Shown one piece after another: positions 34,632-42,882 of a stretch of 64,000 bases of DNA. The notes under the pieces are model-generated. The model ran no database searches. It worked only from the letters and a program-made list of their open reading frames with translations, and was not told the DNA's origin. This stretch comes from Bacteroidales bacterium. Its GTDB lineage: Bacteria > Bacteroidota > Bacteroidia > Bacteroidales > UBA932. The translations under genes and the position numbers were made by a program. The stretch covers positions 1 to 64,000 of the forward strand of contig JAEEIQ010000087.1 in assembly GCA_016281435.1 (NCBI GenBank). Reading direction: 5' to 3'. Numbering within the stretch: the stretch's first letter is position 1; each line of letters begins with the position of its first letter.

Positions 34632-35662
34632 CAGAAGACGGTTTTGACTTTCATGCCGGTAGATACCTTGCGGCTTCCTTCGACGATGACCAGGTCTTCC
34701 GCGCCCAGCCCTGCGGATACTATGATGCCGTTTCCGGCATATCCGCCGACCGTGATGTATTTTTTCGAGACGGTGCCGTCAGTCGCAGTCCAGACGTAGC
34801 GGCCCTGCATGTCGGTGCGCACTGCGGAAACGGGAATGACCGCGAGGTCCTTCTCCCCGGGGGTGTCCAGCCTGACCTTGCAGACCATGCCCGGCATTAT
34901 CCCGGCGACATCCCCCTTGAGGTCCAGGATGCAGTCGTAGCTGTGCGACAGGGGAGAGGCGACCACTCCCTTCGTGCGTATCGTCCCTTCCACGACGCGG
35001 TCCAGGGCGGATATGGTGATGACGGCCTTGTCCCCGGTGCTGAATTTTGCAAATTCATTTTCAGGGAGCGGGAAATGCACTTCGGGCTTGGAAAGATCGA
35101 CTATGCCCAGAAGCGGCTCGGCCAGTTTGGCTTCCATCCCGCGGCTGACATAGACCTTGTCCACCGTGCCGTCGAACGGAGCCCTGAGCGTGCAGTGCCA
35201 AAGGGCCTTACGGGCGGCCAGTTCGGTCGCGCGGGCCTGCTCGACCTGGGTGCGGACCTTTACGTATTCCAGTTCCGTCACCGATCCGCTTTCGTAAACC
35301 TTCTGTATCCTTGCCCATCCGTCCTCGGCCTGGTCCAACTGCGCCTTCGCGGCGTCGTAGGCGCTGCGTATCGATTGGGATTCGACCTGTGCCACGAGCT
35401 GGTCCTTGCGTACCTTCTGGCCCTCCCTGACGGGCAGGGCGGAAACGGTGCCGGAGTTGTTGGCGGAAATGATGACGCTGCGGGATGCTTCCACCGTGCC
35501 GACATAGCCTGCGGATGCGGCCGCGTTTTCTCCGGATGCCTTCATGACCTTGACCGTGACTTCGCAGGGCTCGGGAGCGGGGGTCTGGCGGATGATGCTT
35601 CCTACGTGGTTGCAGGAACTGAGAATGAGCAGCAGGGCCGCTGCATGTACGGTCTTATTCAT
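34631..35662 (-). CDS. RND efflux periplasmic adaptor lipoprotein
   Basis: This 343-residue membrane-fusion protein has a lipobox at Cys17 (LLLILSSC), a lipoyl-like half motif (VSALPVREGQKVRKDQLVAQ), a helical hairpin (about 105-165) and beta-barrel and membrane-proximal domains (TLRAPFDGTVDKVYVSRGM; VVEGTIRTKGV). The second lipoyl half follows the hairpin. I chose ATG 35662, where the leader begins; the longer frame overlaps the upstream lipoprotein gene without leader character. It joins the RND pump to the TolC-type duct. The upstream lipoprotein gene overlaps it by eight bases. Confidence 0.93.
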   Translation of the reverse strand: MNKTVHAAALLLILSSCNHVGSIIRQTPAPEPCEVTVKVMKASGENAAASAGYVGTVEASRSVIISANNSGTVSALPVREGQKVRKDQLVAQVESQSIRSAYDAAKAQLDQAEDGWARIQKVYESGSVTELEYVKVRTQVEQARATELAARKALWHCTLRAPFDGTVDKVYVSRGMEAKLAEPLLGIVDLSKPEVHFPLPENEFAKFSTGDKAVITISALDRVVEGTIRTKGVVASPLSHSYDCILDLKGDVAGIMPGMVCKVRLDTPGEKDLAVIPVSAVRTDMQGRYVWTATDGTVSKKYITVGGYAGNGIIVSAGLGAEDLVIVEGSRKVSTGMKVKTVF

Positions 35663-36248
35663 TTTCAGTCGCGACGCAGTTGATACGGGAAGATGTGATC
35701 CGGCCTTCGAATCCGTTGAGCTTGTAATCACCGGCATAGTCCATCCGCAGGATGACCACGTTCTCGTAGCGGCGGCCCTTGCCGGACGCGGAAACTTCCA
35801 GCTTGTCCACGGATAGCAGGCGCTCCGTTTCGAGGCGGGCGGTTCTCGGCGCGGGGAGAAGGGTAAGGACGCTCCCTTCGGCGGCGCCGCGGAAAACGAG
35901 TGGATCGCCTCCGGTTATGTTCATCGTGACCATCACGGAATCGGTCCCGTTTTCCACGATGCGCATCTGGCCTTTTTCAGGGACGAGATTGCGCACGAAG
36001 CTTGTGTCGTGGCTCCCGACGGTGTCGCTGACAACGTGGTAGCGGTAGGTGGTATCCTTGAAAATGAATCCGGTCACGATGGTGTCAACCTTGACCGTGT
36101 CCCTCAGGATGTCGAGTACCTCGCCGCTGATTTCCATGGAGCCGCCGGTCTTGAACGAGTATGAGCCCCGGAACAGGGTCTTGCCCTGCCTGCTGCATGA
36201 GCTCATCACGCAGCATAGGGAGAAAAGTATTGCGATGTATTTTTTCAT
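35655..36248 (-). CDS. Lipoprotein of unknown function leading the efflux operon
   Basis: This 197-residue protein has a lipobox at Cys18 (CCVMSSC), and the rest is mostly beta strands with many Thr, Val and Asp (DTVKVDTIVTGFIFKDTTYRYHVVSD). It ends with LNGFEGRITSSRINCV. It is the first gene of the seven-gene efflux/redox operon and overlaps the adaptor gene by eight bases, so it is translationally coupled to the pump. I recognise no family. A ligand-binding or envelope stress accessory role is possible but unsupported by motifs. Confidence 0.7.
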   Translation of the reverse strand: MKKYIAILFSLCCVMSSCSRQGKTLFRGSYSFKTGGSMEISGEVLDILRDTVKVDTIVTGFIFKDTTYRYHVVSDTVGSHDTSFVRNLVPEKGQMRIVENGTDSVMVTMNITGGDPLVFRGAAEGSVLTLLPAPRTARLETERLLSVDKLEVSASGKGRRYENVVILRMDYAGDYKLNGFEGRITSSRINCVATENE

Positions 36249-36284
36249 TGTTCTTTCAGAAACCGCGTTTCTTCTGCAAAAACC

Positions 36285-36298
36285 ATGCCCTAGGGCAT
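36285..36298. repeat. 14-bp perfect palindrome at the end of the FAD oxidoreductase gene
   Basis: ATGCCCTAGGGCAT contains the stop codon of the FAD gene (36290-36292) and lies 36 bases before the efflux-operon lipoprotein start. It may be a short hairpin between the two genes or an operator for the efflux operon; no T-tract follows. Confidence 0.3.
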
Positions 36299-38170
36299 TC
36301 TAGCCGCACTTTCGGCAGGGCGGAAGTCTCCTTCGTTGAAGTGCTGGTTGTCGGGAAGCGGTTCCGGCTTTCCGGTCCCTTTCTTCATGAGTTCTTTCAG
36401 TTCCGGGAGATGGTGCTGGTAGATGTCCCTCGGGCACGTCCCGTGCTTGATGCACAGGCTTGCCGCCATTCCGACGACCTCGCCCATCATCGCGATGTTC
36501 CGCATCAGACGGGTGGATCCGAGGGTCACATGCGTGACGCTGATGTTGCGTCCGGCCATGAACAGGTTCCCTATATTCCTGCTGTACAGGCAGCGGTAGG
36601 GGACCGCATAAGTCGGAATCGGGTTGTGCTTCGTGACGGCCTTGAACGGTTCTCCCTTGAAGTACCTGGTGTTGAGGCTGTCCGGGAAGTGGAGGTCGAA
36701 ATGCCAGTTGATCGTGAAGGAGGCGTCTTCGTGGAAGACCTGCTTCGTCACGTCGTCCTGCTTGAGGATGTAGTCTCCGATCAGGCGGCGCGATTCCCTT
36801 TTGCCTGCGACATAGGCGACCCAGGAAAGTTCACGATCTTCGACGTTCGCCTTTCCGGACCATCTGTTCTTGAGGAAACTCCAGTTGGAATAGACCACGA
36901 GCAGCCCGTAGTCCCTGATTCGCTCGGCCTCCGCGATCTGGTCCCTGTCCATCCCCGTTTCCCAGGTCCATTCGCCCATCCAAACTTTCTCGCAGCTGTC
37001 TTCGCTGAATCCGGCTCCATAGCTGAACTCCGGGAAGGGGCACTTACTGCCGACCGCGCGGGAATACCATTGGACGGAGGCGCCCATGGTGAGGCTGTCC
37101 GGCCGTTCCGGGGCCAGGGATTCCCCGAATTCATCGCGGCCCTCGCGTCCCATTCTCCAGTCCGCTCCGGCCATGAACCCGAGGTTGCCGTCCCCGGTGC
37201 AGTCGCAGAACAGGGGTGCTTCCAGGCGCAGTTCCTTTCCGGTGAGCGTGCTTCGGACGATGACCGACCCTATGATCCCCGGGCCGTCCATTTCCACGGC
37301 GACCGCCCTGTAGCAGGAGAACAGATGCACGTTCGGTTCGGCTGCGATGAAGGCCTCTTTCTTCTCGTCTTCATAGTATTCGGCCGGCCTGGCGTTGCCT
37401 CCGCGGCTGTGCCCGAATTCGCGGACCATCCTTCCGAGGGCCGGATAGGGGGCCATCTCGATTTTTCCTCCGAGGTGGACCCTGACTTCGGAGCTGTTGT
37501 TGCCGCCCAGTTTCGGGCGGTCCGAAACCAGCGCGACATTCAGTCCGAGTCGGGCGGCGGATACTGCCGTGCACATGCCGCCGATCCCGGCGCCGACTAC
37601 CACCAGATCGAACTTTCCTCCGTCCTCAGGGGTGGCGGAAACGGCTCCGGCGCTGCGGCGGAAAGCATCAAGCTCCTTTCCTCCCTGCGGAGGCGTGACT
37701 CCTTCCCGCCTGGTGATCCATACCGCGTCGCAGCGTCCGTCGAATCCTTTCAGGTCATGCAGGGAGAGGGTATGGGTCCCGCTTTTCAGTTTCGCCTTCC
37801 CTGCAGGCTGCCATTCCCATGCGTCGCCGGCCGCCCCGGCCGTGCCGCCGGTTTTCCGGCCGTCAATCCGCACCTGGAATCCTCCGGGGCCTTCTCCGCG
37901 ACTCCATGGGGAGGTCCAGTTGTATGTGCGCACGTAAATATGGTATGTCCCCGCTTCGGCGATGCGGAAACTCGTGGATGCGTCTTCGACGGGTTTCCCC
38001 ATGCCGTGGGCGATCAGGTACGGGGATCCCATGATGTCCATGAACTGCTGGTCGACGGACCAGCCGCCGTGGTTTTCGAAACTTTCCGCTTCCAGGAATA
38101 TTCCCTGGGCCCGGGCCGTCGTCGTGCCGGCCGCCAGGGCCAGGACTGCAAGAAGTATCTTTGCGTTCAT
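36290..38170 (-). CDS. Exported FAD-dependent oxidoreductase with N-terminal carbohydrate-binding-like domain
   Basis: This 626-residue protein has a signal peptide (LAAGTTTARAQ). Residues 24-150 look like a beta-sandwich of carbohydrate-binding type (FLEAESFENHGGWSVDQQF, HIYVRTYNWTSPW, HTLSLHDLKGF). The FAD domain of the FAD_oxidored (PF12831-like) family starts near residue 189 with LVVVGAGIGGMCTAVSAARLG and continues with GGNNSSEVRVHLGG and ADCTGDGNLG-type sequence. The two-domain layout is known in Bacteroidota glycan loci, but the substrate is not. It is divergent from the M14 peptidase gene; their -7 boxes overlap within 38174-38205. Confidence 0.85.
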   Translation of the reverse strand: MNAKILLAVLALAAGTTTARAQGIFLEAESFENHGGWSVDQQFMDIMGSPYLIAHGMGKPVEDASTSFRIAEAGTYHIYVRTYNWTSPWSRGEGPGGFQVRIDGRKTGGTAGAAGDAWEWQPAGKAKLKSGTHTLSLHDLKGFDGRCDAVWITRREGVTPPQGGKELDAFRRSAGAVSATPEDGGKFDLVVVGAGIGGMCTAVSAARLGLNVALVSDRPKLGGNNSSEVRVHLGGKIEMAPYPALGRMVREFGHSRGGNARPAEYYEDEKKEAFIAAEPNVHLFSCYRAVAVEMDGPGIIGSVIVRSTLTGKELRLEAPLFCDCTGDGNLGFMAGADWRMGREGRDEFGESLAPERPDSLTMGASVQWYSRAVGSKCPFPEFSYGAGFSEDSCEKVWMGEWTWETGMDRDQIAEAERIRDYGLLVVYSNWSFLKNRWSGKANVEDRELSWVAYVAGKRESRRLIGDYILKQDDVTKQVFHEDASFTINWHFDLHFPDSLNTRYFKGEPFKAVTKHNPIPTYAVPYRCLYSRNIGNLFMAGRNISVTHVTLGSTRLMRNIAMMGEVVGMAASLCIKHGTCPRDIYQHHLPELKELMKKGTGKPEPLPDNQHFNEGDFRPAESAARMP

Positions 38171-38173
38171 AGC

Positions 38174-38205
38174 TTTGTAATTATTCTCAAATATAATTAT
38201 TTTTG
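38174..38205 (+). promoter_or_regulatory. Promoter of the M14 peptidase gene
   Basis: TTTG at 38174-38177, a 20-nt spacer and TATTTTTG at 38198-38205 match the consensus well. The -7 box ends four bases before ATG 38210, which predicts a nearly leaderless transcript. Confidence 0.65.
38188..38195 (-). promoter_or_regulatory. -7 box of the FAD oxidoreductase gene, nested in the M14 promoter
   Basis: On the minus strand TATATTTG lies 17 bases before the start codon at 38170 and inside the spacer of the plus-strand promoter. The two polymerases could not bind at the same time. Confidence 0.5.
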
Positions 38206-38209
38206 GAAT

Positions 38210-39379
38210 ATGAAACGCAGATTCTTACTTCTTGTTGCGGCCCTTGTCCCGGTCTTTTGTCCGGTCGAGGGACGCTCCCGCCTCAGGGTCGACGACCGCC
38301 TGCCGGCGGGAAACGTCGTCGTGGACAAGGTCTCGGCAGACACCGTGTATCTCCGGCCCGACCTCCGGGATACCGGCCGGGACTGGTTCTACTGGGCCTT
38401 CCGCGTCCGCGGAGCGCAGGGACGCACGGTCGTGTTCAAGTTCAACGGCAAATGGGTCGGGGCCCGCGGCCCCGTAGTCTCCACGGACAGGGGGAAGAGC
38501 TTCCGCTACAGCGGGGGAGAGGCGTCCGACTCTTTCACCTATACCTTCGGCCCGCGTGAAAGGAGGGTCGATTTCTATGAATGCCATCCTTACCTGCCAC
38601 GCGACTGGAGGCGTTTCCTGCGGGGCCTGGACCGCCGGACATTCCGGGCGGGGGAGCTCTGCCGCAGCCGCAGCGGCAAGAAAGTGCCCTTCGCGACCTT
38701 CGGACGTCTTGACGGGCAGGCCCGCCACCGTGTGGTCATCACGGCTCGTCACCACTGCTCGGAAAGCATTGCCAGCTTCGTTCTGGAAGGGATCGTGTCA
38801 GTTTTTGCCGGAGATTCGGAAGCCGGAAAGTGGCTGAGGGAGAATGTCGGGCTCTCGGTCGTGCCGTTCGTGGATTACGACGGCGTGGTCGCCGGAGACC
38901 AGGGGAAGGCGCGGCTGCCGCATGACCATAACCGTGACTATGTCGAATTCCTGTATCCCGAGACCCGGGCCGTGGCCGACCTGTACGCCGCCAAGAGCCC
39001 GGAGATCATACTGGACTTGCACTGCCCGTGGATTTCCGGAAAGACGGAGGAACTGGTTTACTGTCCCATGAGCAACCCCGAAGTCGTACCTGACGGGGCG
39101 GCGGAGGAGAGGTTTACCGAAATCGTGGCCCGCAACGCGAAGGGCCTGCCGTACTCCGCGGAGAACAACCTGCCTTTCGGCGTGCGCTGGAACACGGGGA
39201 AGAACTACGACGGCGGCCTTTCCTGCCGCATGTGGGCGATGCAGAACCTCAAGGGCCTGCGCATATGCCGCTGCTTCGAAACTCCCTTCGCCAATGCCCA
39301 GGGAGTGGAGGTGAACCCCGTCTCCGCGAGGGAATTCGGCGAATCCATAGCGGAGTCGATAGTGGATTTCCTTAAGTAA
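38210..39379 (+). CDS. Exported M14-family zinc carboxypeptidase-like protein
   Basis: This 389-residue protein has a signal peptide (LLLVAALVPVFCPVEG). A beta-rich region covers about residues 20-140, and the M14 peptidase domain follows. Zinc ligands are the H-x-x-E of ARHHCSES and the late His of ILDLHCPW; the substrate-binding N-R pair is in HDHNRDYVEF, and the catalytic Glu fits CFETPF. All key positions are present, so it should be active. The frame is open far upstream, but only the ATG at 38210 gives a leader. Family members trim C-terminal residues or amidated peptidoglycan peptides; which applies here is not clear. Confidence 0.85.
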   Translation: MKRRFLLLVAALVPVFCPVEGRSRLRVDDRLPAGNVVVDKVSADTVYLRPDLRDTGRDWFYWAFRVRGAQGRTVVFKFNGKWVGARGPVVSTDRGKSFRYSGGEASDSFTYTFGPRERRVDFYECHPYLPRDWRRFLRGLDRRTFRAGELCRSRSGKKVPFATFGRLDGQARHRVVITARHHCSESIASFVLEGIVSVFAGDSEAGKWLRENVGLSVVPFVDYDGVVAGDQGKARLPHDHNRDYVEFLYPETRAVADLYAAKSPEIILDLHCPWISGKTEELVYCPMSNPEVVPDGAAEERFTEIVARNAKGLPYSAENNLPFGVRWNTGKNYDGGLSCRMWAMQNLKGLRICRCFETPFANAQGVEVNPVSAREFGESIAESIVDFLK

Positions 39380-39464
39380 TAATGACTTTTTGTCAGTTAT
39401 AACTGCCATATAGTCAGTGGTTTAGCGACAAATTGGCAATTTTTGCGACTATTTATCGCATTTG

Positions 39465-39571
39465 CCCCGGTTTTCTTCGGAAGGCCGGGATTTTGTATTA
39501 TCCATAAGCGAACCCGCCAGGGTGGCGGGCCCGGAAATAAAGTTAAACTTAAATTATAGGAGATTTTAATT
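39465..39571 (+). promoter_or_regulatory. Structured leader upstream of hsp20
   Basis: The 192-base gap before hsp20 has no TAnnTTTG box. It contains two hairpins, CCCGG (39466-39470)/CCGGG (39485-39489) and CCCGCC (39513-39518)/GGCGGG (39524-39529), and a small AAGTT-A-AACTT repeat (39540-39550). AATTA (39552-39556) and TAATT (39566-39570) could pair around the AGGAG at 39558-39562. Further upstream lies the palindrome CAGTTATAACTG (39394-39405). These could belong to a stress promoter or an RNA thermometer; neither is proven. Confidence 0.35.
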
Positions 39572-40012
39572 ATGTTACCGACAGCAGCAAGAAGGAATCA
39601 GGATTGGTTGCCCAGCATTCTCAACGGATTCTTCGATGACGACTTCATGGGGTTCACCCCTGCGAAACAGTTTGCTTCGCCTGCGGTAAACGTCCTTGAG
39701 GACGACAAGGAGTATCAGATCGAGCTCGCAGCCCCCGGAATGACCAAGGACGACTTCAAGGTCCGCCTTGAGAACAACGACGAGCTTGTGATTTCCCTCG
39801 AGAAGAAGGAAGAGCACAAGGAAGGCAAGAAAAAGAACTATCTCCGCAGGGAGTTCTCCTACGCCTCCTACCGCCAGAGTTTCATTGTGCCTGACGAGGT
39901 CGACATGCAGAAGATCGGAGCGAAGATGGAGGACGGTGTCCTCAGGATCACCCTCCCGAAGAAGGAAGAGGTCGTGAAGGTCCCCGCATCCCGCCAGATC
40001 GAGATCGGTTAA
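39572..40012 (+). CDS. Hsp20/alpha-crystallin small heat shock protein
   Basis: This 146-residue ATP-independent chaperone has the alpha-crystallin domain at about residues 35-140 (SPAVNVLEDDKEYQIELAAPGM at the start). The loop-strand GVLRITLPKKEEV matches the family GVL motif, and a C-terminal IEIG tail follows. The YLRREFSYASYRQSFIVPDEV segment is typical of Bacteroidota Hsp20. An AGGAG ribosome-binding site lies nine bases before ATG 39572. The gene has a long structured leader. Its stop shares TTAA (40009-40012) with the stop of the convergent symporter gene. Confidence 0.95.
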   Translation: MLPTAARRNQDWLPSILNGFFDDDFMGFTPAKQFASPAVNVLEDDKEYQIELAAPGMTKDDFKVRLENNDELVISLEKKEEHKEGKKKNYLRREFSYASYRQSFIVPDEVDMQKIGAKMEDGVLRITLPKKEEVVKVPASRQIEIG

Positions 40013-41415
40013 CGGTTTTCGAGGTCCTTCAGGGCCTTGATGGCTTGGGGACACAGTATGAGGATCGCTATCACGTTGATCCAAGTGGTCAAGCCAACCC
40101 CTATGTCACCTATCTGCCATATGAGGTTGGCTTCTTTCGTCGCGCCGAAGATGACGGCCGACAGCAGCAGTATCCTGTAGATCCAGAGCACCGCCTTTTC
40201 CTTTGCCTGGTTGCTTCCCGGCTTGAGGTTGAAGAGGTAGATTATGCTGGACTCCGCGTAGAAGTAATAGGCCATGATGGTAGTGAAGACGAAGAAGAAG
40301 AGAGCCACGGTGATGAATCCGCTGCCGAAGCCGCTGAACACCGAATCTATGGCTGCCTGGGTGAAACCGACATAGTTGTTGCCGAGCTCGGGAGCGCCGC
40401 TGTAGAGCATCTCTCCCGAAGCCCCGAACACGTTGAACGAACCGGCGGAAAGAATCATGAGGGCGGTGGCGGTACACACGAGGAGCGTGTCCACATAGAC
40501 GGAAAACGCCTGCACCAGGCCCTGTTTCGCAGGATGCGACACCTCGGCGCTGGCGGATACGATCGCCCCGCCGCCCTGTCCGGCCTCGTTCGAGAAGAGT
40601 CCGCGCTTTACTCCCATTGCGATGGTACTGCCCAGGATCCCGCCGCAAAGGGGATTGATCCCCAGTGCGTTGGTGACGATGCTGCCGAAGATGCCGGGAA
40701 CGGCCTGCCAGTTCATGGCGATGATGACAAGGGAGATGATGATGTAGCCGAGAGCCATGAACGGGGTGACGACGGAGGCCACCCTCGCGATGCTCTTCAG
40801 GCCGCCGATGATGACGAGCGCAAGGACGCCGGCAAGGATAAGGCCGCCGGCCAGGGGAGATATGTTTAGGGAGTTATGTATCGCCGAGGCGGCTCCGTTG
40901 GACTGGACCGTGACCAGCAGGAATCCGTAGCCTATTATCGTGAAGACGGCGAAAACGATGCCGAAGGCCTTGCTGCGGAGGCCGTCCGTGATGTAGCTTG
41001 CCGGACCGCCCCTCCATCCGCTGTGGTGCGGGAACTTGTAGATCTGCGCGAGCGTGGATTCGACGAATGCTGTCGAAGCGCCTAGGAAGGCTATGATCCA
41101 CATCCAGAACACCGCCCCCGGGCCGCCCATCGCGATTGCGGTCGCGACGCCTACGATGTTGCCGGTGCCCACGCGTCCCGAAAGCGCGACGCAGAATGCC
41201 TGGAAGGAAGAAATGCCTATGGTCCGGCCGTCTCCCGGAGCAGGATCTTCTTTTTTCTTGTCGAGCCCGAAAAGGAGCCTTACCATGAGGCCGAAGCGGC
41301 GTACCTGTACGAAGCGGGTGCGTATGGAAAAGTAGAGACCGGCGCCTATGAGCAGTATGATCAGGGCTGGGCTCCAGACTATGGAATTGACGGTGGAGAC
41401 TATTTTTTCGAGCAT
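40009..41415 (-). CDS. Sodium:alanine symporter family (AGCS) amino acid carrier
   Basis: This 468-residue inner membrane protein has about eleven helices and clear AGCS signatures: SGRVGTGNIVGVATAIAMGGPGAVFWMWI, GVKRGLFSNEAGQGGGAI and the LKPGSNQAKEKAVLWIYR loop. It imports alanine or glycine with Na+. The frame extends to a TTG at 41424, but ATG 41415 (MLEKIVSTVNS) is the likely start, six bases after a -7 box. It is convergent with hsp20 and divergent from the MATE gene. Confidence 0.93.
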   Translation of the reverse strand: MLEKIVSTVNSIVWSPALIILLIGAGLYFSIRTRFVQVRRFGLMVRLLFGLDKKKEDPAPGDGRTIGISSFQAFCVALSGRVGTGNIVGVATAIAMGGPGAVFWMWIIAFLGASTAFVESTLAQIYKFPHHSGWRGGPASYITDGLRSKAFGIVFAVFTIIGYGFLLVTVQSNGAASAIHNSLNISPLAGGLILAGVLALVIIGGLKSIARVASVVTPFMALGYIIISLVIIAMNWQAVPGIFGSIVTNALGINPLCGGILGSTIAMGVKRGLFSNEAGQGGGAIVSASAEVSHPAKQGLVQAFSVYVDTLLVCTATALMILSAGSFNVFGASGEMLYSGAPELGNNYVGFTQAAIDSVFSGFGSGFITVALFFFVFTTIMAYYFYAESSIIYLFNLKPGSNQAKEKAVLWIYRILLLSAVIFGATKEANLIWQIGDIGVGLTTWINVIAILILCPQAIKALKDLENR

Positions 41416-41421
41416 AACTTT

Positions 41422-41452
41422 CAAAGTTAATAATTGAATCGCCGCTTTCCAA
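41422..41452 (-). promoter_or_regulatory. Promoter of the AGCS symporter gene
   Basis: On the minus strand TTG (41452-41450), a 20-nt spacer and TAACTTTG (41429-41422) form a full consensus. The start codon is six bases downstream of the -7 box. Confidence 0.65.
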
Positions 41453-41463
41453 GCAAAAAAGCG

Positions 41464-41471
41464 TAAATTTG
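41464..41471 (+). promoter_or_regulatory. -7 box of the MATE exporter gene
   Basis: TAAATTTG lies 22 bases before ATG 41494. The nearest TTG upstream is at 41434, too far for the usual spacing, so the -33 is weak. Confidence 0.45.
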
Positions 41472-41493
41472 CGTCCCATAACGTGATCGCAGG

Positions 41494-42882
41494 ATGGCAG
41501 GAACTAAGGAATTGTTGCTCGGAAAGCTCCGCTCGGGCGCCCCGCTGGGCGGCTGGGAACAGTTGCGCCTGACCTTCCTCCTGGCCCTTCCTGCCATCCT
41601 GGCGCAGCTGTCGATGTGCCTTCTGAGCTATATCGACGCGGCCATGGTGGGGCGTCTGGGCAGCGAGCAGGCGGCGGCCGTCGGGCTCGTGAGCAGCACC
41701 ACCTGGATATTCGGCAGTTTCTGCTACGCCAATTCATCCGGCTTCAGCGTGCAGATAGCGCATCGCTGCGGGGCGGGGGATTATGAAGGCGCCAGGGGCA
41801 TCTTCCGGCAGGGAATGCTCAGCACTCTCGTCTTCAGCGCAGGCCTGCTGCTTCTTGCCGTGGCCATCAGCGGCCCCCTGCCGCACTGGCTCGGTGGCGG
41901 CCCGGAAATATGCGCGGACGCATCGGCTTATTTCCTGATTTACGCGCTCTTCCTTCCGTTCTTCCAGCTGGCCATCTTCTGCGAGTCGGCGCTGATTGCG
42001 AGCGGCAACCTCAAGGTCCCGAGCATCACGAGCGTGGTGATGTGCGTGCTGGACGCAGGATTCAACTACATCTTCATCTTCCTTCTGGGGTTGGGGGTGA
42101 AGGGTGCCGCGATTGGGACGGGCCTGGCCACGCTCTGCGCCGGCGCTTTCCTGCTTTTCTATGCGACAAGGTTCAGCAAGGAACTGCGTACGGTAAAGGA
42201 GGACCGCCCGCGGGAGCCCAAGGTGCGCCAGGTGGTGCTCCGGCAGGCATTCGGCATCAGCTGGCCGCTCTGGATCCAGAATCTGGCAGTCCGCGGAGCC
42301 TATATCGCAGCGACCGTGATAATAGCCCCGCTGGGGACCATAGCCATAGCGGCCAACTCCTTTGCGATAATCGCGGAAGGCTTCTGCTACCTCCCCGGCT
42401 ACGGGATGCAGGATGCTGCCACGACCCTCGTGGGGCAGAGCCTCGGCGCAGGGCGCAAGGACCTTGCGAAGCGTTTCGCGTGGATCACGATAGGCAGCGG
42501 TTCGACCATGATGCTGCTCCTGGCAGTGTTGATGTGGGTGTTCGCGCCGCAGATGATGGGGCTCCTGAGCCAGGATCCCGAGGTGGTCTCGCTTGGGGCC
42601 GCGTGCCTTCGAATCGAGGCCTGGGCCGAGCTTTTCTTCGGTATCAGCATCGTAGCTTACGGGTGCTGCGTCGGCGCCGGCGACACCCTCGTTCCATCCG
42701 CGGTCAACCTTGTGAGCATGTGGATAATACGCATAGGCATGGCGCTGTTGCTGATCCCTTCCCTCGGACTCAGGGGCTATTGGTATGCAATGGCCGCGGA
42801 GCTGACGGTCAAAGGGATAATCTTTGCCATCCGCATCCGCGGCAACCGGTGGATGAAGAAAACGCTGATCGCTTCTTCTTAG
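41494..42882 (+). CDS. MATE-family multidrug/toxin exporter
   Basis: This 462-residue protein has twelve predicted helices in two halves. Helix 1 (LTFLLALPAILAQLSMCLLSYIDAAMVGRLG) carries the family signature, and the second half repeats it (AFGISWPLWIQNLAVRGAYIAATVIIAPLG; GYGMQDAATTLVGQSLGAGRKD). It exports cationic compounds in exchange for H+ or Na+. About 28 cytoplasmic residues precede helix 1. Its TAG shares the TTAG at 42879-42882 with the stop of the convergent TIM-barrel gene. The cargo is unknown. Confidence 0.93.
   Translation: MAGTKELLLGKLRSGAPLGGWEQLRLTFLLALPAILAQLSMCLLSYIDAAMVGRLGSEQAAAVGLVSSTTWIFGSFCYANSSGFSVQIAHRCGAGDYEGARGIFRQGMLSTLVFSAGLLLLAVAISGPLPHWLGGGPEICADASAYFLIYALFLPFFQLAIFCESALIASGNLKVPSITSVVMCVLDAGFNYIFIFLLGLGVKGAAIGTGLATLCAGAFLLFYATRFSKELRTVKEDRPREPKVRQVVLRQAFGISWPLWIQNLAVRGAYIAATVIIAPLGTIAIAANSFAIIAEGFCYLPGYGMQDAATTLVGQSLGAGRKDLAKRFAWITIGSGSTMMLLLAVLMWVFAPQMMGLLSQDPEVVSLGAACLRIEAWAELFFGISIVAYGCCVGAGDTLVPSAVNLVSMWIIRIGMALLLIPSLGLRGYWYAMAAELTVKGIIFAIRIRGNRWMKKTLIASS

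Noticed and set aside
36161..38209. Long open frame continuous with the M14 peptidase, suggesting a 1072-residue protein
   Set aside because: The upstream part is antisense to the FAD oxidoreductase and lacks any family pattern. A signal peptide and promoter place the start at 38210.
39430..39446. Possible sigma-54 promoter TTGGCA...TTGC upstream of hsp20
   Set aside because: The GG to GC distance is 10 instead of 12, and the gene type does not suggest sigma-54 control.
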